In this document: positions 28,077 to 35,589 of the stretch, one piece after another
Layout: each line of letters begins with the position of its first letter
How positions within the stretch are numbered: the first letter of the stretch is position 1
DNA from: Hyphomicrobiales bacterium
GTDB lineage: Bacteria > Pseudomonadota > Alphaproteobacteria > Rhizobiales > Rhizobiaceae
Direction: 5' to 3'
Assembly (NCBI GenBank): GCA_900473745.1
Contig: UCMW01000003.1
Span: 124,339 to 188,338, forward strand
DNA: 64,000 bases
Notes under the pieces: generated by a model
Database searches by the model: none
Told to the model about the DNA's origin: nothing
What the model saw: the letters and a program-made list of their open reading frames with translations, nothing else
Translations under genes and position numbers: made by a program

Positions 28077-28837
28077 TCGCCCGCCCGCCGCTTGTAGCGC
28101 ACTGTGTCGAAGCGGGCCGCGAGTCCGTCATACATCAACAGCCGTCCGACCAGCGGCTCGCCGATCCCGGTGATCACCTTGATCGCCTCCATCGCCATCA
28201 GCGTGCCGATTACGCCGGTCAGAGCCCCTATCACACCCGCTTCTGCACAGGCCGGCACAAGGCCCTCCGGCGGCGCCTCGGGGAAAAGGTCGGTGTAGCG
28301 AGGATAGAGCACGCCGTCGGGACCATGTTCATACGGCTTCAACACCGTCACGGTCCCGTCGAAGCGCCCGACAGCACCCGTGACCAGTGGCACCTTCGTC
28401 AGCTCAGCGGCACCAGCCGCCGCGTAGCGCGTGGAGAAATTGTCGGACCCGTCGATCAGCAGTGTATAGCGCGGCAGATAATCCCGCGCGAAACTGGCAT
28501 CGAAGCGATCCTCGTACCGCATGATTCGGCAATGCGGATTGAGCCGCGATATGGCCTGGGCGGCACTTTCGGTTTTTCTCTCGCCGAGCGTACCTGTGTC
28601 GTGGATGACCTGCCGTTGAAGGTTGGACAGTGATACGCCGTCATCGTCGACGATCCCGAGCGTCCCGACGCCGGCTGCGGCCAGATATTGCAGCACTGGC
28701 GAGCCGAGCCCGCCCGCCCCGATCACCATCACGCGCGCGGCTTTGAGCAATTGCTGCCCGTGGCCACCAACTTCCGGCAACAGGATATGGCGGTGATAAC
28801 GGGAGAGTTCCTCAGGCGACAGCGGATCCATGGGCAT
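28073..28837 (-). CDS. moeB: ThiF/MoeB/HesA-type E1-like adenylyltransferase
   Basis: A 254-aa ATP-dependent enzyme that adenylates the C-terminal glycine of a ubiquitin-like sulfur carrier (MoaD, ThiS or similar). The nucleotide-binding motif GAGGLGSPVLQYLAAAGVG lies near residues 37-55, with the LSNLQRQVIHDTGTLG segment and LIDGSDNFSTRY near residue 128. The two CxxC zinc pairs of E. coli MoeB are not visible, only an isolated Cys in VPACAEAGVIG. The ATG at 28837 has GGAAGG upstream. Whether it acts on MoaD or ThiS cannot be told from sequence; the symbol is provisional. Confidence 0.82.
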   Translation of the reverse strand: MPMDPLSPEELSRYHRHILLPEVGGHGQQLLKAARVMVIGAGGLGSPVLQYLAAAGVGTLGIVDDDGVSLSNLQRQVIHDTGTLGERKTESAAQAISRLNPHCRIMRYEDRFDASFARDYLPRYTLLIDGSDNFSTRYAAAGAAELTKVPLVTGAVGRFDGTVTVLKPYEHGPDGVLYPRYTDLFPEAPPEGLVPACAEAGVIGALTGVIGTLMAMEAIKVITGIGEPLVGRLLMYDGLAARFDTVRYKRRAGE

Positions 28838-28873
28838 CACCTTGCCTTCCGAGCGTCACGATGAAAAGTCGTC

Positions 28874-30001
28874 TCAGCCATCGAGATCTCCATCTCTTAC
28901 GGTGACGAACTGTGCTCGCTCGCCCAGCGCCGAGAACATCGCCTTATCTGTGCCCGTCATGAAGGCCTGTCCGCCGAGAGCGTCGATGCGTTCGAAAAGG
29001 GCCGCCCGACGTCCTTCGTCCAGATGAGCGGCGATCTCGTCGAGCAGCAGGATCGGCGCATAACCCGTCATTGTCGCCACCAGCCTCGCATGGGCGAGGA
29101 TCAGCCCGATCAGCAGTGCCTTCTGCTCCCCTGTCGAGCAGCGCTCTGCGTCCATATCTTTCTCGATGTGGCGCACCGTCAGATCCGCGCGATGCGGGCC
29201 GTCGAGCGTGCGCCCGGCTGCCGCATCCCGGTGCCGTGACTGGGCTAGGATCTTGATATACCGCTCTTCGAACTCGAAGGCCGGCAGGTCGGCAAGGTCG
29301 TCGAGGAATCCTGTCAGCGAAAGGGCGGCGGAAGGGAAGGCGGATGTATGCCGATCCGCCGCGATCAAACCCGAAAGCAGCCCGAGCATCTCCCGCCGTG
29401 CCGCGGCCATCGCGACGCCGAGGGCCGCCATCTGCTGTTCGATACCGGAGAGCCAGCTTGGATCGAAGCGCCCCTCCGAAAGAAGCTTGTTACGGCTGCG
29501 CATCGCCCGTTCGAAGTCGCTCGCCCGCCGTCCATGGGCCGGGTCGAGTGAGAGCACCAGCCGATCGAGGAACCGGCGGCGTTCTGCCGAAGGCCCCGTG
29601 AACAGCCCGTCCATCGCTGGCGTCAGCCAGAGCACGCGCAGATGATCGGTAAGGTCATCGACCGATTTCGCCGGCGCGCCGTTTATCCTGAGGCGTCGGA
29701 CGAGATTGTCCTCTTCCGTCGTTTCCGTACCCGTGCCGATATCCGCTTCGCCCGCCATGCCGTCGACCGCCGCGAAAACGGTGAAGCTGCCAGAAGCCCC
29801 GATCCTTGGGATATCGGAGAGCACCGCACGGCGGAGACCACGCCCGGGCGACAGGAAGGAGATCGCCTCCATGAAGTTGGTCTTGCCCGCGCCGTTATCA
29901 CCGACCAGCACAACATGCCGGCCGTCCAGCACGAGGCTGGCCTGCGTGTAGTTGCGGAAGTCGTTGAGTTTGAGCAGTTGGATCTGTGTCTTCTGGGTCA
30001 T
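28874..30001 (-). CDS. recF: DNA replication/repair protein RecF
   Basis: A 375-aa SMC-like ABC ATPase that loads RecA at gaps with RecO and RecR. Residues from the ATG at 30001 begin MTQKTQIQLLKLNDFRNYTQ; Walker A is VGDNGAGKTNFMEAIS near residue 34, the signature region contains STGEQKALLIGLILAHARL and Walker B ILLLDEIAAHLDEGRR near residue 310. The frame extends 104 codons upstream without family residues. It lies 36 bp upstream of the ThiF-like gene. Here recF is not beside dnaN/gyrB. Confidence 0.95.
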   Translation of the reverse strand: MTQKTQIQLLKLNDFRNYTQASLVLDGRHVVLVGDNGAGKTNFMEAISFLSPGRGLRRAVLSDIPRIGASGSFTVFAAVDGMAGEADIGTGTETTEEDNLVRRLRINGAPAKSVDDLTDHLRVLWLTPAMDGLFTGPSAERRRFLDRLVLSLDPAHGRRASDFERAMRSRNKLLSEGRFDPSWLSGIEQQMAALGVAMAAARREMLGLLSGLIAADRHTSAFPSAALSLTGFLDDLADLPAFEFEERYIKILAQSRHRDAAAGRTLDGPHRADLTVRHIEKDMDAERCSTGEQKALLIGLILAHARLVATMTGYAPILLLDEIAAHLDEGRRAALFERIDALGGQAFMTGTDKAMFSALGERAQFVTVRDGDLDG

Positions 30002-30158
30002 GGGCCGGATTCGTTGTCGCCCTGAGCTAGGACGATTGATCGGCCATGGCAAGGTACAAGCGCCAATCTCTGCTCGATCAAACGTGCGGTGCATGGCGAC
30101 ATGGAACTCTCCCACCATCACTGTAGTTTGACACGACACCCAAGCCGGAGGCTTTCGC

Positions 30159-30446
30159 ATGCCCCTGCATCCCGATGAAATGACACCCGAAGAAGCCCGC
30201 CGCGACCATTGGGAGATGCTGGGCTTTCTCGCGCTCAATGCCAGTTTCGGAGCGGCCCTTGGTTTTCTGGTGGCCTTTGCCATTGTCTGGCTCGATTTCG
30301 GCGGCCTGGGCACGTCGCTCGCGCGGTCCAGTCACCCGATCTTGCCGACCATCATGCTGGCCGTTCCCCTTGCATTGACCTTCGCCGCCGCCGTCACGGC
30401 ATCAGCCGTCATGAGCATGCCCTATCGCAAGAAGAAGCAGCGCTGA
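30159..30446 (+). CDS. Small two-helix inner-membrane protein
   Basis: A 95-aa hypothetical protein beginning MPLHPDEMTPEEARRDHWEM. It has two hydrophobic spans (FGAALGFLVAFAIVWLDFGG and about residues 63-85), and a basic end (PYRKKKQR), suggesting cytoplasmic termini. It lies upstream of slyX on the same strand. I do not recognise the family. The acidic N-terminus has no signal peptide character. Confidence 0.75.
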   Translation: MPLHPDEMTPEEARRDHWEMLGFLALNASFGAALGFLVAFAIVWLDFGGLGTSLARSSHPILPTIMLAVPLALTFAAAVTASAVMSMPYRKKKQR

Positions 30447-30523
30447 AGCAAGGACGCCAGACTGCGTTTGACCGCGCCCGCATCTTGCGGCATCTAGGCC
30501 TTACTGAGACGATGGAGAGACCC

Positions 30524-30733
30524 ATGGACACACAAGAGGAACGCATCACGCGTCTGGAAGAGACCGTTGCGCATCAGACGCGTGTCATTGAAGAACTGTC
30601 GGATCAGCTGACGGAGCAATGGAAAGTGGTCGAACAGACGCGGGCGAAACTAGACCGACTGACGGAGCGCTTCTTGTCCCTGGAAGAGCAGGGTCTCGAA
30701 GCCCCCGCCATCACCCGCCCCCCACACTACTGA
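30524..30733 (+). CDS. slyX: SlyX family protein
   Basis: A 69-aa coiled-coil protein: MDTQEERITRLEETVAHQTR, then IEELSDQLTEQWKVVEQTRA and a PPHY end, the pattern of SlyX. The ATG at 30524 has GGAGA about 6 nt upstream, which favours it over ATG 30512. Cellular role unresolved in the family. The last 7 bp overlap the convergent TetR gene. Confidence 0.88.
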   Translation: MDTQEERITRLEETVAHQTRVIEELSDQLTEQWKVVEQTRAKLDRLTERFLSLEEQGLEAPAITRPPHY

Positions 30734-31341
30734 GCCGGACAGCCCTTCGTCGCAAAGCCGGTCAGTACCGCATCGACAATATGGGAGAGCTGCTCGCGTG
30801 ACGCATTGAGCCGCCCGGTGAGCAATCGCTGCCAGCAGAAGCTGGAGAACAGCTCCATGACCAGCGGAATGTCGAGTTCGGCCCTGATCTCTCCGCGCGC
30901 CACGCCCCGCTCCAGGATGATCCCGCTCGCTCTGCAGCGCGTGACCGCATAATCCCGCAGCGCTTCCAGAGCCGCAGGATCGCTCTGCGCCTCGGCAATG
31001 ATCGACCGGAACACCTCTCCGCCGCTCTTCGTCCAGAATCCGAGCAGGGTCTCGAGGAAGGCGATCAGGTCCCCCCGCGTGTTCCCGGTGTCGGGATAGA
31101 AGGTCTCGCCCTTCTGCCGATGATAGACGTCGAGCAGGAGTGCGGCCTTGGAGGGCCACCACCGATAGATCGTCGGCTTCCCCGCCTTGGCCCGTCGCGC
31201 GACCGCTTCGATGGAAAAGGCAGATAGCCCGCCTTCGCTCAGGATCTCGGCCGCTGCCGTGAGAATGGCGTCCTCGCTGGCGGGGTTCCTTTGTGCGCCG
31301 ATCGAGGTGCGCTTTGTGATATCGGGTGCGGTGCTCGTCAC
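30727..31341 (-). CDS. TetR/AcrR-family transcriptional repressor
   Basis: A 204-aa regulator. The N-terminal HTH is FSIEAVARRAKAGKPTIYRW near residues 38-57 of the chosen start, and the remaining 150 residues are the ligand-binding helical domain. The GTG at 31341 is preceded by GGAG at 8 nt; the frame extends upstream only into the promoter DNA. Two palindromes in the divergent spacer (31388-31402 and 31412-31426) are strong operator candidates, so it probably represses the small membrane gene at 31440 and itself. The inducer is unknown. Confidence 0.88.
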   Translation of the reverse strand: MTSTAPDITKRTSIGAQRNPASEDAILTAAAEILSEGGLSAFSIEAVARRAKAGKPTIYRWWPSKAALLLDVYHRQKGETFYPDTGNTRGDLIAFLETLLGFWTKSGGEVFRSIIAEAQSDPAALEALRDYAVTRCRASGIILERGVARGEIRAELDIPLVMELFSSFCWQRLLTGRLNASREQLSHIVDAVLTGFATKGCPAQ

Positions 31342-31381
31342 AGTCGGTGCTCCTTCGAAGGAGCCATAGCAGAAAAATCTA

Positions 31382-31410
31382 TTGAACGAAACGGACCGTT
31401 TCAATATAAA
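31382..31410 (+). promoter_or_regulatory. Promoter of the small membrane gene, with operator as spacer
   Basis: TTGAAC (-35, 31382-31387) and TATAAA (-10, 31405-31410) are separated by exactly 17 bp, and that spacer is almost entirely the palindrome GAAACGGACCGTTTC. Repressor binding there would block RNA polymerase. Confidence 0.75.
31388..31402. promoter_or_regulatory. TetR-type operator 1
   Basis: GAAACGGACCGTTTC is a perfect 15-bp palindrome lying in the promoter spacer. It shares the AACGNACCGTT core with operator 2 downstream. Confidence 0.7.
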
Positions 31411-31411
31411 C

Positions 31412-31426
31412 GAAACGTACCGTTCT
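31412..31426. promoter_or_regulatory. TetR-type operator 2
   Basis: GAAACGTACCGTTCT is an imperfect copy of operator 1, placed 2 bp after the -10. Its centre is 24 bp from that of operator 1. Paired sites of this kind fit cooperative TetR binding. Confidence 0.6.
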
Positions 31427-31439
31427 GATGGAGCCTCCC

Positions 31440-31691
31440 ATGACTCATATCTCCGCATCTCGCCCGACCCCCTCAAAGCACAGGCTCGCTCTGTTGATGC
31501 TCCTGGTGATCTACCCCTTCGTCACCGCCATCCTCTACGTCCTGATGCCGCTCACCGAGGGCTGGCCGATCTGGGCACGCACGGCGCTTCTCGCGCCGAT
31601 CATGGTGCTGTCGATCGTTTACGGCATCGCGCCCGCGATCCAGAAGCACTTCGCCTGGTTCATCCTGCGGCAACCGCGCTTGGTCGCCTGA
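31440..31691 (+). CDS. Small two-helix membrane protein under TetR control
   Basis: An 83-aa protein beginning MTHISASRPTPSKHRLALLM. Two membrane spans are visible: LLMLLVIYPFVTAILYVLMP and about residues 50-70 (LLAPIMVLSIVYGIAPAI). It ends with a basic, aromatic tail (KHFAWFILRQPRLVA). The ATG at 31440 has GGAG at 6 nt; an in-frame ATG at 31428 would start inside the operator. It is the only gene between the TetR promoter and a terminator. Family not recognised; the short two-helix form and TetR control suggest an envelope or efflux accessory, but that is only inference. Confidence 0.75.
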   Translation: MTHISASRPTPSKHRLALLMLLVIYPFVTAILYVLMPLTEGWPIWARTALLAPIMVLSIVYGIAPAIQKHFAWFILRQPRLVA

Positions 31692-31701
31692 ACCCATGCA
31701 A

Positions 31702-31729
31702 AAGGGGCGGCCTTTTAGGACCGCCCCTT
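31702..31729. terminator. Bidirectional terminator between the TetR target gene and dnaJ
   Basis: AAGGGGCGG (31702-31710) and CCGCCCCTT (31721-31729) are perfect inverted copies around CCTTTTAGGA. On the minus strand the stem runs into TTTTGC, serving dnaJ; on the plus strand it ends the small membrane gene. Confidence 0.75.
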
Positions 31730-31756
31730 GCAAATCATGTCTTCGTTTTGCCCGTC

Positions 31757-32911
31757 TCAGTCGCTGAGCGTGTCGAAGAAATCCTTCATCCGGGCAAAGA
31801 AGCCCGTCGATTCCGGGTTGTTCTCCTTGGATGACAGCTGCTCGAATTCCTGCAGCAGCTCGCGCTGCCGCTTTGTCAGCTTCTGCGGGGTCTCGATCTG
31901 AATCTGAATGTAAAGATCACCGACCTGCGTCGAGCGCAGAACCGGCATGCCCTTGCTCTTCAGGCGAAACTGCTTGCCTGGCTGGGTGCCCTCCGGAACC
32001 GTCACACGCGACTTCGTCCCGTCGAGCGTCACGACGTCGAACGTGCCGCCGAGGGCCGCCGTCGTCATCGAAATCGGCACGGAGCAATAGAGATCGGCCC
32101 CGTCACGCTGGAAGAACTCGTGTGGCTTCACGGACAGGAAGATATAGAGATCACCCGATGGACCACCGCGCAGTCCGGCTTCACCTTCGCCTTGCAGGCG
32201 AATGCGGGTGCCGTCCTCGATACCCGAGGGAATGTTGACCGACAGCGAACGCTCTTCGGTGATGCGGCCCTGGCCCTGGCACTTCGTGCAGGGATCGCTG
32301 ATCGTCTGGCCGCGACCGTGACAGGTCGGGCAGGTGCGTTCGATCGAGAAGAAGCCTTGCGCGGCCCGAACACGACCCGAGCCCTGACATGTCGTGCAGG
32401 TCTTGGGCTGCGTGCCGGGCTTGGCGCCCGATCCCGTGCAGACGTCACAGGTGATCGAGGTCGGAACCCGGATCTGCGCCGTTTTGCCGGTATAGGCCTC
32501 TTCAAGGCTGATTTCCATATTGTAGCGCAGGTCGGCACCGCGCTCGCGGCCACCGGTCGAGCGGGCCCGGCCGCCACGGCCGCCCCCCATCATCTCGCCG
32601 AAGATATCCTCGAAGATATCCGAGAAGCCACCGCCGCCGGCAAAACCGCCGCCGCCGCCGAAACCACCACCGCCCATACCGCCCTGTTCGAAGGCAGCGT
32701 GGCCGAAGCGGTCATAGGCCGCCCGCTTCTGCGGATCCTTCAGGGTTTCATAGGCCTCGTTGAGTTCCTTGAACTTCTTTTCGGCCTCGTCGTCACCTGG
32801 GTTTTTGTCCGGGTGGTATTTCATAGCCAGCTTGCGGAAGGCGCTTTTCAGCTCCTTCTCGTCTGCCGTGCGGCCGACCCCAAGGGTCTCGTAGAAATCT
32901 GCCTTAGCCAT
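31757..32911 (-). CDS. dnaJ: Chaperone DnaJ
   Basis: A 384-aa type I J-protein, co-chaperone of DnaK. J domain with HPD in [20 protein letters not shown] near residue 32; Gly/Phe-rich linker [14 protein letters not shown]; four CxxCxGxG zinc repeats ([32 protein letters not shown]) at about 140-220; and the C-terminal substrate domain. It stimulates DnaK ATPase and delivers substrates. A 156-aa secreted-protein gene separates it from dnaK here; the three are on one strand, so they likely share the heat-shock promoter. Confidence 0.97.
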   Translation of the reverse strand: MAKADFYETLGVGRTADEKELKSAFRKLAMKYHPDKNPGDDEAEKKFKELNEAYETLKDPQKRAAYDRFGHAAFEQGGMGGGGFGGGGGFAGGGGFSDIFEDIFGEMMGGGRGGRARSTGGRERGADLRYNMEISLEEAYTGKTAQIRVPTSITCDVCTGSGAKPGTQPKTCTTCQGSGRVRAAQGFFSIERTCPTCHGRGQTISDPCTKCQGQGRITEERSLSVNIPSGIEDGTRIRLQGEGEAGLRGGPSGDLYIFLSVKPHEFFQRDGADLYCSVPISMTTAALGGTFDVVTLDGTKSRVTVPEGTQPGKQFRLKSKGMPVLRSTQVGDLYIQIQIETPQKLTKRQRELLQEFEQLSSKENNPESTGFFARMKDFFDTLSD

Positions 32912-32915
32912 CGTC

Positions 32916-33386
32916 TTACAAAGCCCTCAAAGCTTTCACAACGCTCGTGTGGCTGCCCGCTGCCTTACCGGCCTGCTTGTCACAAGCCTGCATGTCTTTC
33001 TGGAAGTCTGACGCGGCTGACATCGCATCCTGCATCAGCAGCGTGCGCGCCTGGCCCTTGCTGATCAGCGCGTCGGCCGATGTAACGGCCGCAAATGCCA
33101 GGGAATGGGCGGCCATGTCGCAGGAAGAGACTTCGCCACCGCTCTCTCGCCGCTGAAGCGCCGCCTCGATGATACTGCCAAGTTGAGTGCCGAGGCTGGA
33201 AAGGGAGTTGCTGTCCTTCGCGGAGATCGCCTTGGCCACTCTGGCCTCGGCGGCGCTCACCTGGCGGTGAACGGCGCTGACCTGCCCCCTGTCCTGTGCC
33301 ATGGCACCGGTCGTCAGGATCAACGAGATGGCGGCTGGCCCGAGGGCCAGCCAGCACGTGGAACGGCGTCCGAAGCGACCCTGCAT
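32916..33386 (-). CDS. Exported hypothetical protein between dnaK and dnaJ
   Basis: A 156-aa protein with a signal peptide ([20 protein letters not shown] then Q), followed by an alanine-rich helical body ([20 protein letters not shown] and [20 protein letters not shown]) with two Cys ([15 protein letters not shown]). No known domain was recognised. Its ATG shares one base with the dnaK stop (TGATG), and it stops 4 bp before dnaJ starts. The tight packing means it is part of the dnaK-dnaJ transcript and should be heat-induced. Confidence 0.78.
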   Translation of the reverse strand: MQGRFGRRSTCWLALGPAAISLILTTGAMAQDRGQVSAVHRQVSAAEARVAKAISAKDSNSLSSLGTQLGSIIEAALQRRESGGEVSSCDMAAHSLAFAAVTSADALISKGQARTLLMQDAMSAASDFQKDMQACDKQAGKAAGSHTSVVKALRAL

Positions 33387-35299
33387 CAGGCCGACTTCTT
33401 CGCGTCTTCGTCCTTCACTTCTTCATAGTCAGCGTCGACGACATTGTCGTCCTGACCGCCATCGGCGTCGCCTGCACCACCCTCGGCCTGCTGGGCTTCA
33501 TAGATCGCCTGGCCGAGCTTCATGGAAACTTCCATGAGGGTCTGGGTCTTGGTCGTGATGTCCTCAGCAAACGGCTCGGAGGCTTCGGTTGCGGCCTTCA
33601 GGGCTGCAATCGCATCTTCGATCGCCTTGCGGTCGGCTTCCGAAACCTTGTCGCCATACTCCTTGACCGACTTCTCGGTGGAGTGAACGAGGCTTTCTGC
33701 CTGGTTCTTGGCTTCAACCACGGCGCGACGCTGCTTGTCGGCCTCGGCATTGGCTTCGGCGTCCTTCACCATCTTTTCGATGTCGGCGTCGGACAGACCA
33801 CCAGAAGCCTGGATGCGGATCTGCTGTTCCTTGCCGGTGCCCTTGTCCTTGGCCGAGACCTGGACGATGCCGTTGGCGTCGATGTCGAAGGTCACCTCGA
33901 TCTGCGGAACGCCACGCGGCGACGGCGGCAGGCCGACGAGGTCGAACTGACCCAGCAGCTTGTTGTCTGCAGCCATTTCGCGCTCGCCCTGGCTGACGCG
34001 GATGGTGACAGCCTGCTGGTTGTCGTCGGCAGTCGAGAAGACTTGGCTCTTCTTCGTCGGGATCGTCGTGTTGCGGTCGATCAGGCGGGTGAACACGCCA
34101 CCGAGCGTTTCGATGCCGAGCGACAGCGGGGTCACGTCGAGCAGCAGGACATCCTTGACGTCACCCTGCAGAACGCCGGCCTGGATGGCAGCGCCGAGTG
34201 CGACGACTTCATCCGGGTTCACGCCCTTGTGCGGTTCCTTGCCGAACAACTGCTTCACGACTTCCTGGACCTTCGGCATGCGGCTCATGCCGCCGACGAG
34301 AACGACTTCATCGATATCGGCAGCCGTGACGCCGGCATCCTTGAGGGCTGCCTTGCACGGTGCGATCGTCCGCTGGACGAGATCGTCGACCAGGCTTTCG
34401 AACTTGGCGCGGGTCAGCTTCATCGTCAGGTGCTTCGGACCGGAAGCGTCTGCCGTGATAAAGGGCAGGTTGATTTCGGTCTGCTGCGAAGACGACAGCT
34501 CGATCTTGGCCTTTTCAGCGGCTTCCTTCAGGCGCTGGAGAGCGAGCTTGTCGCCCTTCAGGTCGATGCCCTGGTCCTTCTTGAACTCGGCTGCGAGATA
34601 TTCGACGAGACGCATGTCGAAGTCTTCACCGCCGAGGAAGGTATCGCCATTGGTCGACTTCACTTCGAAGACGCCGTCGCCGATTTCCAGAACGGAGATA
34701 TCGAAGGTACCGCCGCCCAGGTCGTAGACGGCAATGGTCTTGCCTTCCGTCTTGTCGAGACCATAGGCAAGTGCTGCAGCCGTCGGCTCGTTGATGATGC
34801 GCAGAACTTCGAGGCCGGCAATGCGGCCGGCATCCTTGGTCGCCTGGCGCTGCGCGTCGTTGAAGTAGGCCGGAACGGTGATGACGGCCTTTTCGACCTT
34901 TTCGCCGAGATAGGCTTCAGCCGTTTCCTTCATCTTCTGGAGGATCATGGCCGAAATCTGCGAGGGCGAATAACCCTTGCCCTGGGCTTCGACCCAGGCG
35001 TCGCCATTGTCACCCTTGATGATCGGGAAGGGAACGAGGCCCTTGTCCTTCTCAACCGTCGGATCTTCGTAACGGCGGCCGATCAGGCGCTTGACGGCGA
35101 AGAGCGTGTTGGTCGGGTTGGTGACCGCCTGGCGCTTGGCCGGCTGGCCGACGAGGCGTTCGCCGTCGTCCGAAAATGCAACCATCGAAGGGGTGGTGCG
35201 CGCACCTTCCGAATTCTCAATGACCTTCGCATCCTTGCCGTCCATGACGGCGACGCAGGAATTGGTCGTTCCAAGGTCGATACCGATTACTTTTGCCAT
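33386..35299 (-). CDS. dnaK: Chaperone DnaK (Hsp70)
   Basis: A 637-aa ATP-dependent chaperone. It begins [20 protein letters not shown], has the ATPase phosphate and adenosine motifs ([40 protein letters not shown]), the linker [19 protein letters not shown] and the substrate-binding domain, ending in a Gly/Asp-rich tail with [12 protein letters not shown]. Standard length. GGAGAG precedes the ATG at 35299. A perfect RpoH-type promoter lies about 107-138 bp upstream. Confidence 0.98.
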   Translation of the reverse strand: MAKVIGIDLGTTNSCVAVMDGKDAKVIENSEGARTTPSMVAFSDDGERLVGQPAKRQAVTNPTNTLFAVKRLIGRRYEDPTVEKDKGLVPFPIIKGDNGDAWVEAQGKGYSPSQISAMILQKMKETAEAYLGEKVEKAVITVPAYFNDAQRQATKDAGRIAGLEVLRIINEPTAAALAYGLDKTEGKTIAVYDLGGGTFDISVLEIGDGVFEVKSTNGDTFLGGEDFDMRLVEYLAAEFKKDQGIDLKGDKLALQRLKEAAEKAKIELSSSQQTEINLPFITADASGPKHLTMKLTRAKFESLVDDLVQRTIAPCKAALKDAGVTAADIDEVVLVGGMSRMPKVQEVVKQLFGKEPHKGVNPDEVVALGAAIQAGVLQGDVKDVLLLDVTPLSLGIETLGGVFTRLIDRNTTIPTKKSQVFSTADDNQQAVTIRVSQGEREMAADNKLLGQFDLVGLPPSPRGVPQIEVTFDIDANGIVQVSAKDKGTGKEQQIRIQASGGLSDADIEKMVKDAEANAEADKQRRAVVEAKNQAESLVHSTEKSVKEYGDKVSEADRKAIEDAIAALKAATEASEPFAEDITTKTQTLMEVSMKLGQAIYEAQQAEGGAGDADGGQDDNVVDADYEEVKDEDAKKSA

Positions 35300-35405
35300 G
35301 TCATTCTCTCCTTGAAGCAGGCCGTCGGAACCCCAATCAGGCATTCCTGACAGCCCCTCGACGTGGATGTCTGGGATACACTGCAGCGCCGCTGCGGTTA
35401 TGTCG

Positions 35406-35437
35406 CGTATATAAGAAGCGAAATTTCCGACTGCAAG
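35406..35437 (-). promoter_or_regulatory. RpoH (sigma-32) heat-shock promoter of dnaK
   Basis: On the minus strand CTTG (35437-35434), an 18-bp spacer, and CTTATATACG (35415-35406) match the rhizobial heat-shock consensus CTTG-N17/18-CYTATNTNNG at every fixed position. It lies about 107 bp upstream of the dnaK start. Confidence 0.75.
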
Positions 35438-35540
35438 GCTGGAAATCCGCCGAAAACCGGTAAAAAAGAACAGATTGGCTGGGCACGCTCACGTGTTTTG
35501 CGCCGCCTGTCCGTCCTTCGTCGACCGGGCATGGTAGAGT

Positions 35541-35576
35541 GTCGGCCTTGCGTCAGGCCGACGGCGTTTCGCCGTC
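35541..35576. repeat. Two overlapping perfect hairpins after the PBP gene
   Basis: GTCGGCCT..AGGCCGAC (35541-35562) and GACGGCG-TTT-CGCCGTC (35560-35576) are both perfect stems that share three bases, so only one can form fully at a time. They lie 13 bp after the PBP1A stop. No U-tract follows on either strand. Confidence 0.55.
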
Positions 35577-35589
35577 TCACATGTGGGCG

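Noticed and set aside
32560..32700. Glycine-codon-rich repeat in dnaJ taken as a possible tandem repeat
   Set aside because: It is the normal Gly/Phe-rich linker of DnaJ.
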